Notes: generated by a model from the sequence alone, not told the origin. DNA of 64,000 nucleotides from Cellvibrionaceae bacterium (GCA_021151525.1 JAGKXD010000004.1:25862-89861); one strand, 5' to 3'. Shown: positions 46,547 through 56,587, numbered from the stretch's first letter. Numbers and translations: made by a program.

Positions 46547-46568
46547 GCTATGTCCTTGCCGTTAATAT
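46541..46568 (+). promoter_or_regulatory. bioB promoter
   Basis: TTGACA (46541-46546, perfect -35) and TAATAT (46563-46568) with 16 bp spacing, 32 bp before the bioB ATG. The -35 box is embedded in the BirA operator. Confidence 0.65.
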
Positions 46569-46600
46569 GGCTTTATTGGTCTGTTAACGGAACCCCCGCT

Positions 46601-47659
46601 ATGAATGCTTTTGCCAAACCCCTTATTCGCCATGACTGGACTCGCGCAGAAATCCAAGCGCTGTTTGATTTGCCTTTTAGTGACCTCATGTTTCAAGCGC
46701 AAACGGTACATCGCGCGCATTTCAACCCAAATGAAGTTCAGGTTAGCACCCTCTGTTCCATTAAAACCGGTGCCTGCCCGGAAGACTGCGCTTATTGCCC
46801 ACAATCTGCCCGTTACGACACTGGTCTTGAGCGCGAAAAGCTAATGGCGGTGGAAAAAGTTATCGAAGAAGCCAAGGCCGCAAAAGCCAGCGGTGCGACT
46901 CGTTTCTGCATGGGCGCTGCATGGCGCTCACCAAAAAATCGCGATATGCCTTACGTAACCACTATGGTTCAAGGTGTAAAAGCCTTGGGTCTCGAAACTT
47001 GCATGACTTTGGGTATGTTGGACGAAAGCCAAGCGCAAGAACTTGCGGATGCCGGCCTCGATTACTACAACCACAACCTCGATACCTCGCCCGAATACTA
47101 CGGCGAAATTATCACCACTCGCACTTATCAAGACCGTTTGCAAACGCTTGCGAACGTGCGCAAAGCTGGTATGAAAGTCTGTTGTGGCGGCATCGTTGGT
47201 ATGGGCGAAGAAGTAACTGATCGCGCAGGTTTGTTGCAGCAGTTGGTGAATATGCCTGAGCATCCAGAATCTGTGCCTATCAATATGTTGGTAAAAGTAG
47301 AGGGCACACCGCTTGAAAGTGAAGCTGATTTAGATCCCTTCGATTTTATTCGCACCATCGCCGTTGCGCGCATTCTAATGCCGCAATCACACGTGCGTTT
47401 GTCCGCCGGTCGCGAGCAAATGAATGAGCAAACCCAGGCCATGGCATTTTTGGCGGGCGCGAATTCTATTTTCTACGGTGAAAAATTATTGACCACGCCA
47501 AATCCAGAAGCCAACAAAGATATGCAGCTCTTTAAAAAGCTGGGCATTAAGCCCGAAGCCTATGAAGTGCATGAAGACGAAGAGCAACAAGAGGCTGCAA
47601 TTGTAAATAAGTTACAAGAAGCAAAGTTAGATTCTTTGTTTTACAACGCGGCAAATTAA
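46601..47659 (+). CDS. bioB: Biotin synthase
   Basis: 352 aa radical-SAM enzyme converting dethiobiotin to biotin. The radical-SAM cluster cysteines are C59, C63 and C66 in the CxxxCxxC motif of [12 protein letters not shown]. Family features [13 protein letters not shown] and LSAGREQM are present. Start at ATG 46601 ([13 protein letters not shown], matching the family N-terminus), with GGAA upstream; the codon at 46541 lies in the promoter. First gene of a bio operon under the BirA operator. Confidence 0.97.
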   Translation: MNAFAKPLIRHDWTRAEIQALFDLPFSDLMFQAQTVHRAHFNPNEVQVSTLCSIKTGACPEDCAYCPQSARYDTGLEREKLMAVEKVIEEAKAAKASGATRFCMGAAWRSPKNRDMPYVTTMVQGVKALGLETCMTLGMLDESQAQELADAGLDYYNHNLDTSPEYYGEIITTRTYQDRLQTLANVRKAGMKVCCGGIVGMGEEVTDRAGLLQQLVNMPEHPESVPINMLVKVEGTPLESEADLDPFDFIRTIAVARILMPQSHVRLSAGREQMNEQTQAMAFLAGANSIFYGEKLLTTPNPEANKDMQLFKKLGIKPEAYEVHEDEEQQEAAIVNKLQEAKLDSLFYNAAN

Positions 47660-47769
47660 TTTGAGCGATTAGGCAATCTTTCAACATTCAGTATTCAGTT
47701 TAGGTTAATGGCCGCCACACTAAGGTGCCGGCCTTAATTAAATAAACGATTGAAGACTAAGGATTGCCC

Positions 47770-48411
47770 ATGAAAAAAATTCTCGCAGTATTATTATTTT
47801 CGTTTTTTTCCCAAGTTGTATTCGCTGAAGATTATGCCGGCATAGGTGTTGGCTTAGTTGAGCCGTGTCGTACTAAATACGAGCCTAGTTTTAGCGGTGG
47901 CGATTGCATAGCCCCGAATCTAGATGTTCACGGCTTGTTTGGTCGTCAAATCAATAAATATTTTGCGATTGAAGGTACTATAGATGCTGCATTTAGTGTG
48001 GGCAGCGCATTTGATTTTATTGTTGGCGCTAATGATGAGGAAAGTTTTTTCTACGATCCAGATGTCACCACTGATCGTTGGGCCATGGTTAATTTTGGTG
48101 TGCATGCGTTCGGCTTTTTACCTTTGTCTGATTCGGTAAGATTGTTTGGTGGCCCGAGCTTAGCGGCATCCATTGTTAATTTTGATTACGATGTGAAGTA
48201 CTTTGGCAATGGTGAGTACAACAATTATTCGCATTCTTCCACTGAGTTTGGTCTGAGTTATGGTTGGGCAGCTGGAATAGATTTTGGACGAACATCGGGC
48301 AGTTTTATGCGGTTGCAATGGCAAAATTGGCGCTCGCTAGATGCTGATATTGCAACCGGTGGTGAATTTAATGCTAATGCGCTCACGTTTAGTTGGGTGG
48401 GGCGCTTTTAA
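47770..48411 (+). CDS. Outer-membrane beta-barrel protein (OmpA/porin-like)
   Basis: 213 aa. Signal peptide (~1-19, ending VFA), then an eight-strand-type small beta-barrel pattern: alternating Gly/aromatic strands and a C-terminal strand with terminal Phe (LTFSWVGRF). AAGGA stands 6-7 nt before ATG 47770. The gene lies between bioB and bioF on the same strand (gaps 110 and 17 bp). No biotin-related function is known to me for this family. Confidence 0.8.
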   Translation: MKKILAVLLFSFFSQVVFAEDYAGIGVGLVEPCRTKYEPSFSGGDCIAPNLDVHGLFGRQINKYFAIEGTIDAAFSVGSAFDFIVGANDEESFFYDPDVTTDRWAMVNFGVHAFGFLPLSDSVRLFGGPSLAASIVNFDYDVKYFGNGEYNNYSHSSTEFGLSYGWAAGIDFGRTSGSFMRLQWQNWRSLDADIATGGEFNANALTFSWVGRF

Positions 48412-48428
48412 GATGATAGTGAAACCTT

Positions 48429-49616
48429 GTGGCTAATGAATTTTCTCTCGACAACACACTTTTAGCGGCACTTGCTGAACGTCGTGCGGCAAATCTCTAT
48501 CGCAGTCGCCGCGTTCTAGAATCACCACAAGCTCCCAATGTGGTTGTCGATGGAAAAAGTTACACAGCATTCTGCAGTAACGATTATTTAGGTCTAGCCA
48601 ATCACCCCGCTGTAATTTCTGCGTTTCAACATGCGGCCAACCAATTTGGTGTTGGCAGCGGTGCTTCTCATTTAGTCGCTGGGCATTCCTGTGAGCATCA
48701 CGCGCTCGAAGAAGAATTGGCTGCATTCACTGGACGCGAGCGCGCATTATTATTTTCTACCGGCTATATGGCGAACATGGGCGCAATTACTGCGTTGGTT
48801 GGTCAGGGCGATGCTATTTTTGAAGATCGTTTAAATCATGCCAGTTTGTTGGATGCCGGTTTATTAAGCGGTGCACGCTTCCAACGCTTTTTACACAACG
48901 ACTTAACGAATCTGCAAACTCGTTTAGATAAAACAGAAGCCAATCGAAAATTAATTGTGGTAGACGGTGTATTTAGTATGGATGGTGATTGCGCGCCGTT
49001 AACTGAACTCGCCGCGCTTGCGCAAAAAAATAATGCGTGGTTGATGGTAGATGACGCCCATGGTTTTGGCTGCCTTGGAAAAAACGGTGGCGGCAGCGCA
49101 GAATATTTTGGCTTAACTCAAAACCAGTTGCCTATTTTAATGGGCACGCTCGGTAAAGCTTTTGGAACATTCGGTGCATTTATCGCGGGCAGCGAAACCT
49201 TAATTGAAACGCTAATCCAATTTTCCCGTTCCTATATTTACACCACCGCAATGCCACCTGCCGTTGCTGCAGCTACACGAGTAAGTTTGCGTTTATTGCA
49301 AGCAGAAAATTGGCGGCGCGAACATTTGCAGCAATTGATTTCCCATTTTCGCGCGGGTGCACAGCGCATGGGTTTGCAATTACTGGATTCATTTTCGCCG
49401 ATTCAACCTATTATTATTGGCGATGAGGCGCGCACATTAAAAATTGCAGAAAAACTTGCCGCACGCGGCATTTTAATTATTGCAATTCGCCCACCAACGG
49501 TTGCAGCAGGTAGCTCGCGTTTGCGCATTACCTTTTCTGCTGAGCATAGCCTAGAACAGGTTGATGAATTGTTGCGCGTGCTTGGCGAAGTTATGGATGA
49601 TGCAGTGCATGAGTGA
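48429..49616 (+). CDS. bioF: 8-amino-7-oxononanoate synthase
   Basis: 395 aa PLP enzyme condensing pimeloyl-ACP and alanine. [46 protein letters not shown] and the Schiff-base lysine K243 in [11 protein letters not shown] start 48429. It overlaps the following bioHC gene by 8 bp. Confidence 0.96.
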   Translation: MANEFSLDNTLLAALAERRAANLYRSRRVLESPQAPNVVVDGKSYTAFCSNDYLGLANHPAVISAFQHAANQFGVGSGASHLVAGHSCEHHALEEELAAFTGRERALLFSTGYMANMGAITALVGQGDAIFEDRLNHASLLDAGLLSGARFQRFLHNDLTNLQTRLDKTEANRKLIVVDGVFSMDGDCAPLTELAALAQKNNAWLMVDDAHGFGCLGKNGGGSAEYFGLTQNQLPILMGTLGKAFGTFGAFIAGSETLIETLIQFSRSYIYTTAMPPAVAAATRVSLRLLQAENWRREHLQQLISHFRAGAQRMGLQLLDSFSPIQPIIIGDEARTLKIAEKLAARGILIIAIRPPTVAAGSSRLRITFSAEHSLEQVDELLRVLGEVMDDAVHE

Positions 49617-51231
49617 AAATAATTATTCGCTTGCGGTGCAACACTATGCTTGCGCGCAACAAATACAGTCTGATGATATCGTATTGCTGCACGGTTGGGG
49701 AAGTAGCAGTCAATCTTGGCAGCCACTCATTCCTGCGCTACAAGATTTTGCCAATATCATCACCATAGATTTACCGGGCTTTGGGGCTAGCCCTGAAATT
49801 TCAGAATTTACTGCGCATGCGGTCGTTGAATTAATTGCAACACAATTGCCAAGCAAGTGCGTTCTTGTAGGTTGGTCTTTGGGTGGCATGCTTGCCGTGC
49901 AAATTGCGGCGCGCTACCCGCACAAAATCTCCCGCATTATTACGCTTGCGGCCAATGCAAAATTCGTTGCGAGTCGCGACTATGAAACGGCAATGCCGCT
50001 GGTAGTTAATCGCCAATTTAATAAAGGCTTCGCTGCTGATCCGCAAGCAACCTTGAAATTATTTGCCGGTTTGACTGTGCAGGGCGATATCAATGAGCGT
50101 GCATTGTTAAAACAAATGCGCGCATTGCCCGCAGTAGAAAATATAAATGCGAACTGGTTACAAGCCCTAGAGTTGTTGGCGCGCTCAGATAATCGCGAGG
50201 CCTTTGCCAATTTGCGCCAGCCCGGCCTTCATTTCCTAGCAGAAAAAGATACGCTTGTTCCTATTGCTGCAGCTCAATCACTAAGGGCGTTAAACTCTCA
50301 GCAAAAAGTGCAAACTATTTCTGGTGCTTCCCATGCGTTGCATTGGAGTCAGCCGAGTTTAGTGGCAGAACAGATTAAGAATTTTTTACTTCCGCCTCTG
50401 CTTGATAAAAAACAAGTCGCTCACTCATTTAGCCGTGCGGCAGCAACTTATGATTCCGTTGCAGAGTTGCAGCGCACAGTTGGCGATGCCTTGCTTAAAA
50501 AAATAAATCCCCAGCAAGATGTGCAAGTTGTTGTCGATTTGGGGTGCGGTACTGGTCATTTTACACCGCAGTTGCAAGCCCAATTTCCACATGCATTAAT
50601 TGTAGGGGTGGATTTGGCTGAAGGGATGTTGCAGTTTGCGCAGAAAAAATGGGGTCAGAGTCATTTGGTAGCGAATGACCTAGAATCGAATGTTAATAAT
50701 TTATTAAATGACTCTAACCCCATTTTTTGTTGTGGTGATGCTGAACACTTGCCCTTCGCCAATCAATCCGTGGATATTATTTATTCCAACTTTGCTTTGC
50801 AGTGGTGTGCTAATTTGCCACGACTCTTTGCAGAACTGCAGCGAGTGTTAAAACCGAATGGTGAACTGATTTTTACAACGCTCGGCCCTGCAACTTTGCA
50901 TGAGTTAAAATCGGCGTGGCAGCAAGTGGATAATCATGTGCATGTAAACCAATTTCACGAGCGTGATATTTTGTTGGATGATTTGCATCAACAAGGTTTT
51001 AGTGAAATAGAGTTGGAGCATAATCCAACCGTAATGGCCTTTGAGCATCTGTCCGATTTAACGCGCAGCTTAAAAGCGCTGGGAGCCCAAAATGTGAATC
51101 GTGGGCGTGCGACAGGTTTGACGGGTCGCAAAACAATTCAAGCATTCAAACAGGCTTATGAAAATTTCCGTAGCAATAATCTGTTGCCGGCAACTTACGA
51201 TGTGTTTTATATAAAAGCGAAACGCCTATGA
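49609..51231 (+). CDS. bioHC: Bifunctional BioH-BioC fusion: pimeloyl-ACP methyl ester esterase / malonyl-ACP methyltransferase
   Basis: 540 aa from ATG 49609 (overlaps the bioF end by 8 bp). Residues ~1-262 are an alpha/beta hydrolase matching Bio[11 protein letters not shown], nucleophile S90 in GWSLGG, Asp in AEKDTLVP, His in SGASHALHW. Residues ~265-540 are the SAM methyltransferase Bio[47 protein letters not shown]. BioC methylates malonyl-ACP at the start of pimelate synthesis and BioH removes the methyl at the end, so the fusion joins first and last step. A ~20 residue insertion (around 346-374) coincides with an inverted-repeat element. The symbol bioHC is descriptive. Confidence 0.93.
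   Translation: MSENNYSLAVQHYACAQQIQSDDIVLLHGWGSSSQSWQPLIPALQDFANIITIDLPGFGASPEISEFTAHAVVELIATQLPSKCVLVGWSLGGMLAVQIAARYPHKISRIITLAANAKFVASRDYETAMPLVVNRQFNKGFAADPQATLKLFAGLTVQGDINERALLKQMRALPAVENINANWLQALELLARSDNREAFANLRQPGLHFLAEKDTLVPIAAAQSLRALNSQQKVQTISGASHALHWSQPSLVAEQIKNFLLPPLLDKKQVAHSFSRAAATYDSVAELQRTVGDALLKKINPQQDVQVVVDLGCGTGHFTPQLQAQFPHALIVGVDLAEGMLQFAQKKWGQSHLVANDLESNVNNLLNDSNPIFCCGDAEHLPFANQSVDIIYSNFALQWCANLPRLFAELQRVLKPNGELIFTTLGPATLHELKSAWQQVDNHVHVNQFHERDILLDDLHQQGFSEIELEHNPTVMAFEHLSDLTRSLKALGAQNVNRGRATGLTGRKTIQAFKQAYENFRSNNLLPATYDVFYIKAKRL
50644..50728. repeat. Palindromic element inside the bioC coding region
   Basis: Arms 50644-50666 and 50706-50728 (23 bp) are inverted copies with 22 of 23 matching, around a 39 nt spacer. 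The motif ATGGGGTCAGAGTC resembles intergenic REP-like sequences I recall from other gammaproteobacteria. It encodes residues ~346-374, exactly where the protein is longer than canonical BioC. Confidence 0.65.
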
Positions 51232-51935
51232 CCTCAAAATCAGCGAGCAAGAAAGCATTTTTTATCACGGGTACAGACACTAATGTCGGTAAAACCTTAA
51301 TTGCGGCAGGCTTGTTAGTGGCGGCAAAAAATAGAGGTTTAACAACAGCGGCTTTAAAACCTGTGGCGGCGGGATGCGAAAAAACTGATGCAGGGTTGCG
51401 CAATTCAGATGCGCTTCTATTGCAATCTGTAATCACACAAAAATTGGATTACGATCAAATCAATCCCTACGCCCTGGAAGCCGCAATTGCACCACATATT
51501 GCCGCGCAACAGGAAAAGCGCAGTTTGTCGGTAGATCGCTTATCTGGGTTTTGTCGTGGCGTTTTGTCTTCCGCTAATTTTATATTGGTTGAGGGGGCTG
51601 GCGGCTGGCGTGTGCCGCTGAATGCGCGCGAAACCTTGGCTGATTTAGCAAAAAATTTAGATTTGCCGGTGATATTGGTTGTTGGTGTGCGCTTGGGCTG
51701 CATTAGTCATGCGCTCTTAACTTTTGAAGCCATAGTACGCGATGGAGTTGCAGTTGCAGGGTGGGTTGCGAATTGTGTGGATGCAGATATGCCGGTGTTG
51801 CAAGAAAATATCGATAGCTTGCGTTCGCGTTTGCCAATACCTTGTTTGGGCGTAGTCCCTTTTTTGGCAGATACATCACCAGATAAAGTTGCTGGCTATT
51901 TTGATGCTGCGGCGCTCGATCATTTAATGCAGTAA
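51228..51935 (+). CDS. bioD: Dethiobiotin synthetase
   Basis: 235 aa ATP-dependent carboxylase forming the ureido ring of dethiobiotin. P-loop GTDTNVGKT, KPVAAGC, and VEGAGGWRVPL are diagnostic. ATG overlaps the bioHC stop (ATGA). Last gene of the operon; bioA is not in the window. Confidence 0.96.
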   Translation: MTSKSASKKAFFITGTDTNVGKTLIAAGLLVAAKNRGLTTAALKPVAAGCEKTDAGLRNSDALLLQSVITQKLDYDQINPYALEAAIAPHIAAQQEKRSLSVDRLSGFCRGVLSSANFILVEGAGGWRVPLNARETLADLAKNLDLPVILVVGVRLGCISHALLTFEAIVRDGVAVAGWVANCVDADMPVLQENIDSLRSRLPIPCLGVVPFLADTSPDKVAGYFDAAALDHLMQ

Positions 51936-51953
51936 TTTTAGTAATTCAATCTT

Positions 51954-52619
51954 ATGAAATATTTTCTGCGCGTATTTGTATTGCTGAGTTTTTTGTTGGT
52001 AGGTTGCGCGAGTATGCCGCCGACTAAAAATATCCCTACCGCAAATACTAAACACACCATTTATTTTATTTATCGCGGATGGCACACCAGTATTTTGCTC
52101 GACGCCACATTGCTCTCAGCGCAAAATCCGCAATTGGCTGCCGATCTAAAAGCCCAAAAATATGCGCGCATAGGTTGGGGCGATGGCGATTACTTTACGG
52201 GTAAAAATAAATCGGCGGTAACGGCAGCCAAGGCTTTGGTCGCCTCTGGCTATTCAGCGGTACAACTCTTGGCTTACGATTATGAACCTTTCAATGAAAT
52301 CCCCGCAGAGACGCTAGTGCCTTTGGCAATAACGAGTGAGGGCATGAATAAGTTGATCGCCTATTTGGGCAATTCGATAGCGGTTGATGCTCAAGGTAAG
52401 CCAGTACGCTTGTCGGCTTACGGTGATGCCATGGGGTCATTTTTTCAGTCTACCGATCACTACAGCGTCTTTAGTAACTGTAATACTTGGAGTGGCAATG
52501 CTTTGCGCGCTGCAGGTTTGCCAGTGGCCAATCGCCTGACTGCGCAAGGTGTATTTGAGCAGGCTAGGTTTATATCGCAGTGGCAGGCTGAGCAAGGGTT
52601 GTTCAAAAAAGCGCGTTAA
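51954..52619 (+). CDS. DUF2459 (TIGR02117) lipoprotein
   Basis: 221 aa. Lipobox LVGC (Cys at 18). The family pattern is visible: RGWHTSILL, IGWGDGDYFTG, YEPFNEIPAE, and SNCNTWSGNALRAAGLP, with conserved His, Asp and Cys that might form a catalytic site. The family function is unknown. It begins 18 bp after bioD and could be read through from the bio operon. Confidence 0.85.
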   Translation: MKYFLRVFVLLSFLLVGCASMPPTKNIPTANTKHTIYFIYRGWHTSILLDATLLSAQNPQLAADLKAQKYARIGWGDGDYFTGKNKSAVTAAKALVASGYSAVQLLAYDYEPFNEIPAETLVPLAITSEGMNKLIAYLGNSIAVDAQGKPVRLSAYGDAMGSFFQSTDHYSVFSNCNTWSGNALRAAGLPVANRLTAQGVFEQARFISQWQAEQGLFKKAR

Positions 52620-52767
52620 TCCATCGCCGGTTATATTCTTTCAATTCTTAATCCAAACTCGTCTTAAAACTCCTCATAAAGCGGCAAGTTCGGCTGTTTT
52701 TTAAGCATTCTTGCGCGTAAAATTAGTCTGTGTGAAGTCTTTCTACCACTTTTGTGAGGGCAGAGTA

Positions 52768-53025
52768 ATGGACGTAGGTTCAGCATCAAGCGGTTCGGCA
52801 GTGACTCAGGGCCTAATTGGTATGCAGCGCAGCCAAGCCGAGATCACTAAATCGGCGCAGCAAATTGTAAAAGCGGGTACTACTGAGCGCGACAACCCTG
52901 CCAAGAATGATATTGCCGAGCAGGTGGTTAATATTAAGGCGCAAACGCAAGTGTTTAACGCATCCGCCAAAATTGTGAAGGCGGCAGATGAAACCATAGG
53001 CACTCTGCTCAAGACTAAAGCATGA
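52768..53025 (+). CDS. Small protein resembling the C-terminal helix of flagellar rod/hook proteins
   Basis: 85 aa from ATG 52768 (GAGGGCAG upstream); the frame's earlier ATG at 52711 has no support. No signal peptide. The end reads VVNIKAQTQVFNASAKIVKAADETIGTLL, which matches the conserved C-terminal helix of flagellar basal-body rod/hook proteins. A rod N-terminus is absent. Directly followed, 28 bp on, by the SprA-type gene, so the two form a probable pair. Function unknown. Confidence 0.7.
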   Translation: MDVGSASSGSAVTQGLIGMQRSQAEITKSAQQIVKAGTTERDNPAKNDIAEQVVNIKAQTQVFNASAKIVKAADETIGTLLKTKA

Positions 53026-53053
53026 GTGATGTTTAATAGGTAAGGTGATTGCA

Positions 53054-53908
53054 GTGATCAATTCAATTTCTTCGAGTGCCAGCACAATTGCGCCTTATGC
53101 GCCAATTGGTCGGCAACCCGTTGGATTGGAATCGACTGAGCTCAAAAGCTCCAGTCTGAAAGCGCTTGAGCAATCAGCCGATGCTGCGCCCAGCCAGAAT
53201 CGTCGCAGCCCAGAATACAACCCAAATCAAGATGCTGAGCGCGACCGTGTCAGTGGCGGTGGGCAAGACAAATCTGCTTCCCAGCAAGAGCAGGAGCAAA
53301 AAGAACAAAAGCAAATTAATCAATTGGCAACTCGCGACCGTGAAGTTCGCGCCCACGAACAAGCTCATGCCTCCGTTGGCGGACAATATGCGGGTTCTCC
53401 CACCTATTCGTTTGAGCGCGGCCCTAATGGCGTTAACTATGCGGTAGGCGGTGAAGTTGCTATAGATACGTCCCCCGTACCTAATGATCCGGAGGCAACG
53501 CTGCGTAAAGCTCAAGTAATACGTGCGGCGGCAAGCGCGCCTGCGGAGCCGTCGCCACAAGATCGCCGTGTTGCGGCTCAGGCGGCCAGTCTCGAAAACG
53601 AGGCGCGCGCAGAGCTGGCAGCACAAAGTGCATCTGAGGTGCAAAAGTCGGCGCAAGAATCAGACGATAAAACGGCTGCGCGTAAAGCCGAAGCTAAGCA
53701 GCAAGCTCAGCAAGAAGAGGATTTGCGCAAAGAGATTCGTAAAGAAGAAGATCGTCAGCGCGCAGAGCTGGACCGCAGCAATCAAGAACGCGCTGCAATT
53801 CTTGCCCGTTCCGCGCAAACTACTTTTGATATAAGTCGTCGCTTGGTGGAAATCGGTGCGGTGAAAAGTACGCCCACCGTGGGTAATTTCTTCAACGGTA
53901 GCGTCTGA
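53054..53908 (+). CDS. SprA-family putative metalloprotease
   Basis: 284 aa from GTG 53054 (AAGGTGA about 5 nt upstream; GTG 53045 is also possible). N-terminal ~100 residues are low complexity, rich in Gln and Glu. The conserved core (~95-180) has the zinc-like motif HEQAH (codons 101-105) in REVRAHEQAHASVGG, followed by GSPTYSFERGPNGVNYAVGGEV and AVAIDTSP-type residues. A long Ala/Gln/Glu/Arg coiled coil (~190-265) follows. No signal peptide. The family (SprA-related, PF12118 as I recall) is poorly characterised; protease activity is inferred from HExxH. Confidence 0.8.
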   Translation: MINSISSSASTIAPYAPIGRQPVGLESTELKSSSLKALEQSADAAPSQNRRSPEYNPNQDAERDRVSGGGQDKSASQQEQEQKEQKQINQLATRDREVRAHEQAHASVGGQYAGSPTYSFERGPNGVNYAVGGEVAIDTSPVPNDPEATLRKAQVIRAAASAPAEPSPQDRRVAAQAASLENEARAELAAQSASEVQKSAQESDDKTAARKAEAKQQAQQEEDLRKEIRKEEDRQRAELDRSNQERAAILARSAQTTFDISRRLVEIGAVKSTPTVGNFFNGSV

Positions 53909-53989
53909 TCAACTTTTGTCACTCTAGTGTCATCAAGCTCAAATATTATCCTTCTGAGCAAACTAAGTGATTGAGCTGTAAAGTTTTAC

Positions 53990-54018
53990 TTGACCGCTTA
54001 GGGGTAGATCCCTATACT
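53990..54018 (+). promoter_or_regulatory. Sigma-70 promoter of metY-rimP-nusA-infB operon
   Basis: TTGACC (53990-53995) and TATACT (54013-54018) with a 17 bp spacer. The GC-rich discriminator after the -10 box (GCGCGACC) is typical of stringently controlled tRNA promoters. The predicted start near 54025 is about 34 nt before the tRNA. Confidence 0.82.
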
Positions 54019-54058
54019 GCGCGACCTCGGTTAGGCGTAAGCAAAACTGAGTTACGGA

Positions 54059-54135
<77 letters not shown>

Positions 54136-54247
54136 AATTCTTATCTGCAGATATTTTTTTATAAAAGTTTCTGCAGAACAGTGTGAGGCTCCATTTGAGT
54201 TTCCACTAACAGATTTTCTGAGCCGGCCAACGTAGTCGCTCAGCTAT

Positions 54248-54273
54248 AAAAAGCCCCTTTATGGGGTTTTTTT
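54248..54273 (+). terminator. First terminator between tRNA-fMet and rimP
   Basis: AAAAAGCCCC pairs with GGGGTTTTTT around a 5 nt loop (one G-T pair). Operon genes downstream mean it must be partly read through. Confidence 0.75.
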
Positions 54274-54350
54274 GTATGTGTCGTTTGTGCAGGTTTGCCT
54301 TTTCGACGGGTTGACGGCGATGTTCGCAACCACATAAGAAGTATTGTTCG

Positions 54351-54376
54351 AATGGGCCTTGTGCCCATTTTTGTTT
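54351..54376 (+). terminator. Second terminator-like hairpin before rimP
   Basis: AATGGGC (54351-54357) pairs with GCCCATT (54363-54369), followed by T-rich sequence. With the previous terminator and the tRNA this accounts for the 523 bp between 53908 and rimP. Confidence 0.65.
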
Positions 54377-54431
54377 TCTGGATGTTTATTTTTTTAGCGT
54401 TTATATATCCCGCAAGGGAAGGTTTTAAGGC

Positions 54432-54938
54432 ATGGCATCAAAGCAAGAAATTTTACACAACATGATTGAGCCCATTGTGGTGTCTTTAGGTTGTGAACTT
54501 TGGGGATTGGAATATTTAACCCAAGGTCGTTATACAACCTTGCGTCTTTTTATTGATGCGCCTGCAGGTGTGTCTTTGGAAGATTGCGAAAAAGTCAGTC
54601 GCCAAGTGAGCTCGGTGATGGACGTGGAAGATCCGATTGATGGTGAGTACACGCTAGAAGTTTCATCGCCGGGTATGGATCGCCCTTTATATACGCCTGC
54701 GCACTATGCACGTTATGTGGGCGAAACCGTAAATGTGCGCCTACGTATGGCGCGCGATGGTCGCCGCCGCTTTAAGGGCGACATAGTAAAAGTTGATGGT
54801 GATGATGTGGTGATTACGGTGGAAGGCAAAGAAATTTTGCTGCCGGTTGATGCTATTGATAAAGCCAACATTGTGCCGCGTTACGACGAAATTATTTCAA
54901 AGATTGACGGCTTAAAAGAAAAAGACAGATCGAAATAA
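54432..54938 (+). CDS. rimP: Ribosome maturation factor RimP
   Basis: 168 aa protein needed for 30S subunit maturation. N-terminal domain with LGCELWGLEYL and RLFIDAPAGVSLEDCEKVSRQVS; SSPGMDRPLYTPAHYARYVG is diagnostic. Length fits the family (about 150 aa). AAGGAAGG-type ribosome-binding sequence precedes ATG 54432. First protein gene after tRNA-fMet. Confidence 0.96.
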   Translation: MASKQEILHNMIEPIVVSLGCELWGLEYLTQGRYTTLRLFIDAPAGVSLEDCEKVSRQVSSVMDVEDPIDGEYTLEVSSPGMDRPLYTPAHYARYVGETVNVRLRMARDGRRRFKGDIVKVDGDDVVITVEGKEILLPVDAIDKANIVPRYDEIISKIDGLKEKDRSK

Positions 54939-55105
54939 AAAGCGCGGAAATTGAATTGAGCCGCTAAAAAGTTAAAAAAGTTTTCAAAAATTATGTACAA
55001 CGGTTGTGCAATTCAAAAAATTTTCAAAATGATTTGCATATATTTTCAGCCACCCGTTACCTAATCGCCGTGCGATTAGCTTCAGGAGTTAGCAGAGGTT
55101 AAATA

Positions 55106-56587
55106 ATGGCAAAAGAGATTTTATTAGTCGCTGATGCAGTGTCTAACGAAAAAGGTGTCGATAAAGAATTAATTTTCCAGGCGATTGAAAGTGCTTTGGC
55201 AATGGCGACCAAAAAACGTTTTGACGAAGATTCTGTAATTGAAGTGAATATCAATCGTCACAGCGGTGATTACGAAACCTTCCGCACCTGGGAAGTTGTT
55301 GCCGATGATGTGATGGCTGAATTAGGCACGCAACTTTATTTAGATGAAGCGCGCGAAAAAGATTCCAGCGTAAAGGTTGGCGATGTCTATCGCGAAAAAA
55401 TTGAAAACGCCGATTTCGGTCGTATCGCTGCGCAAACTGCCAAGCAAGTTATCGTGCAAAAAGTTCGCGAAGCCGAGCGCGCGCAAATGGTTGACGAATA
55501 TCGCGACCGCATGGGCGAATTAATTAGCGGCACTGTTAAAAAAGTGACACGCGATAGCATTATTGTTGATCTCGGCAATAACGCAGAAGGTCTGTTACCG
55601 CGCGATCAATTAATTGGCCGCGAAATTTTCCGTATGGGCGACCGTATTCGTGCATTGTTGTTGGAAGTACGTACTGAAAACCGTGGCCCACAATTATTCT
55701 TGAGTCGCTCTGCACCGCAAATGTTGGTTGAGTTGTTCAAAATAGAAGTGCCTGAAATCGCTGAAGACATCATCGAAATCAAAGGCGCGGCGCGCGACCC
55801 AGGTTTGCGCGCGAAAATTGCAGTAAAAACTAACGACGGTCGTATTGATCCAGTGGGTGCTTGCGTAGGTATGCGCGGCTCGCGTGTACAAGCGGTATCT
55901 AATGAGTTGGGCAATGAGCGTGTTGATATTGTGTTGTGGGACGATAACCCGGCGCAATTCGTAATCAATGCTATGTCACCTGCAGAAATTGAGTCCATCG
56001 TTGTTGATGAAGATGCAGGCTCAATGGACTTGGCGGTGAACGAAGATAATTTAGCTATGGCAATTGGTCGTGGCGGTCAAAACGTACGTCTGGCATGTGA
56101 TCTGACGGGCTGGAATATCAATGTGATGAGCGTTGCCGATTGGCAAGCCAAACAACAAGCTGAATCTGGTAGTTTTATCCAAATCTTTATGAATGCCTTG
56201 GATGTAGATGAAGATGTTGCTGCGGTTCTGGTAGAAGAGGGCTTCACCACTCTGGAAGAAGTTGCCTATGTTCCGCTGGAAGAAATGTTGGCTATCGAGG
56301 GCTTTGATGAAGACATCGCCGAAGAATTGCGTGCGCGCGCTAAAGATGCCCTCTTAACTCAGGCTTTGGCATCGGAAGAGCGTTTGGAAGGTGTAGCACC
56401 TGCCGAAGATTTGCTCAAGATGGAAGGCATGGATCAAGCATTGGCCATCAGCCTTGCTGCTCGCGGCATTATCACAATGGAAGACCTTGCTGAGCAGTCT
56501 GTTGACGATTTGTCAGGCATTGAAGGTGTTGACGCTACCCGCGCTGCGGCGCTGATTATGAAAGCTCGCGAGCCATGGTTTGCGTAA
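55106..56587 (+). CDS. nusA: Transcription termination/antitermination factor NusA
   Basis: 493 aa. N-terminal RNA-polymerase-binding domain (~1-125), S1 domain (~130-205, [19 protein letters not shown]), KH1 and KH2 (~210-345, [33 protein letters not shown]), and two C-terminal acidic repeats (~360-490), as in E. coli. Preceded by a 167 bp AT-rich gap with AGGAG about 21 nt upstream and AGAGG nearer the start. Confidence 0.97.
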   Translation: MAKEILLVADAVSNEKGVDKELIFQAIESALAMATKKRFDEDSVIEVNINRHSGDYETFRTWEVVADDVMAELGTQLYLDEAREKDSSVKVGDVYREKIENADFGRIAAQTAKQVIVQKVREAERAQMVDEYRDRMGELISGTVKKVTRDSIIVDLGNNAEGLLPRDQLIGREIFRMGDRIRALLLEVRTENRGPQLFLSRSAPQMLVELFKIEVPEIAEDIIEIKGAARDPGLRAKIAVKTNDGRIDPVGACVGMRGSRVQAVSNELGNERVDIVLWDDNPAQFVINAMSPAEIESIVVDEDAGSMDLAVNEDNLAMAIGRGGQNVRLACDLTGWNINVMSVADWQAKQQAESGSFIQIFMNALDVDEDVAAVLVEEGFTTLEEVAYVPLEEMLAIEGFDEDIAEELRARAKDALLTQALASEERLEGVAPAEDLLKMEGMDQALAISLAARGIITMEDLAEQSVDDLSGIEGVDATRAAALIMKAREPWFA

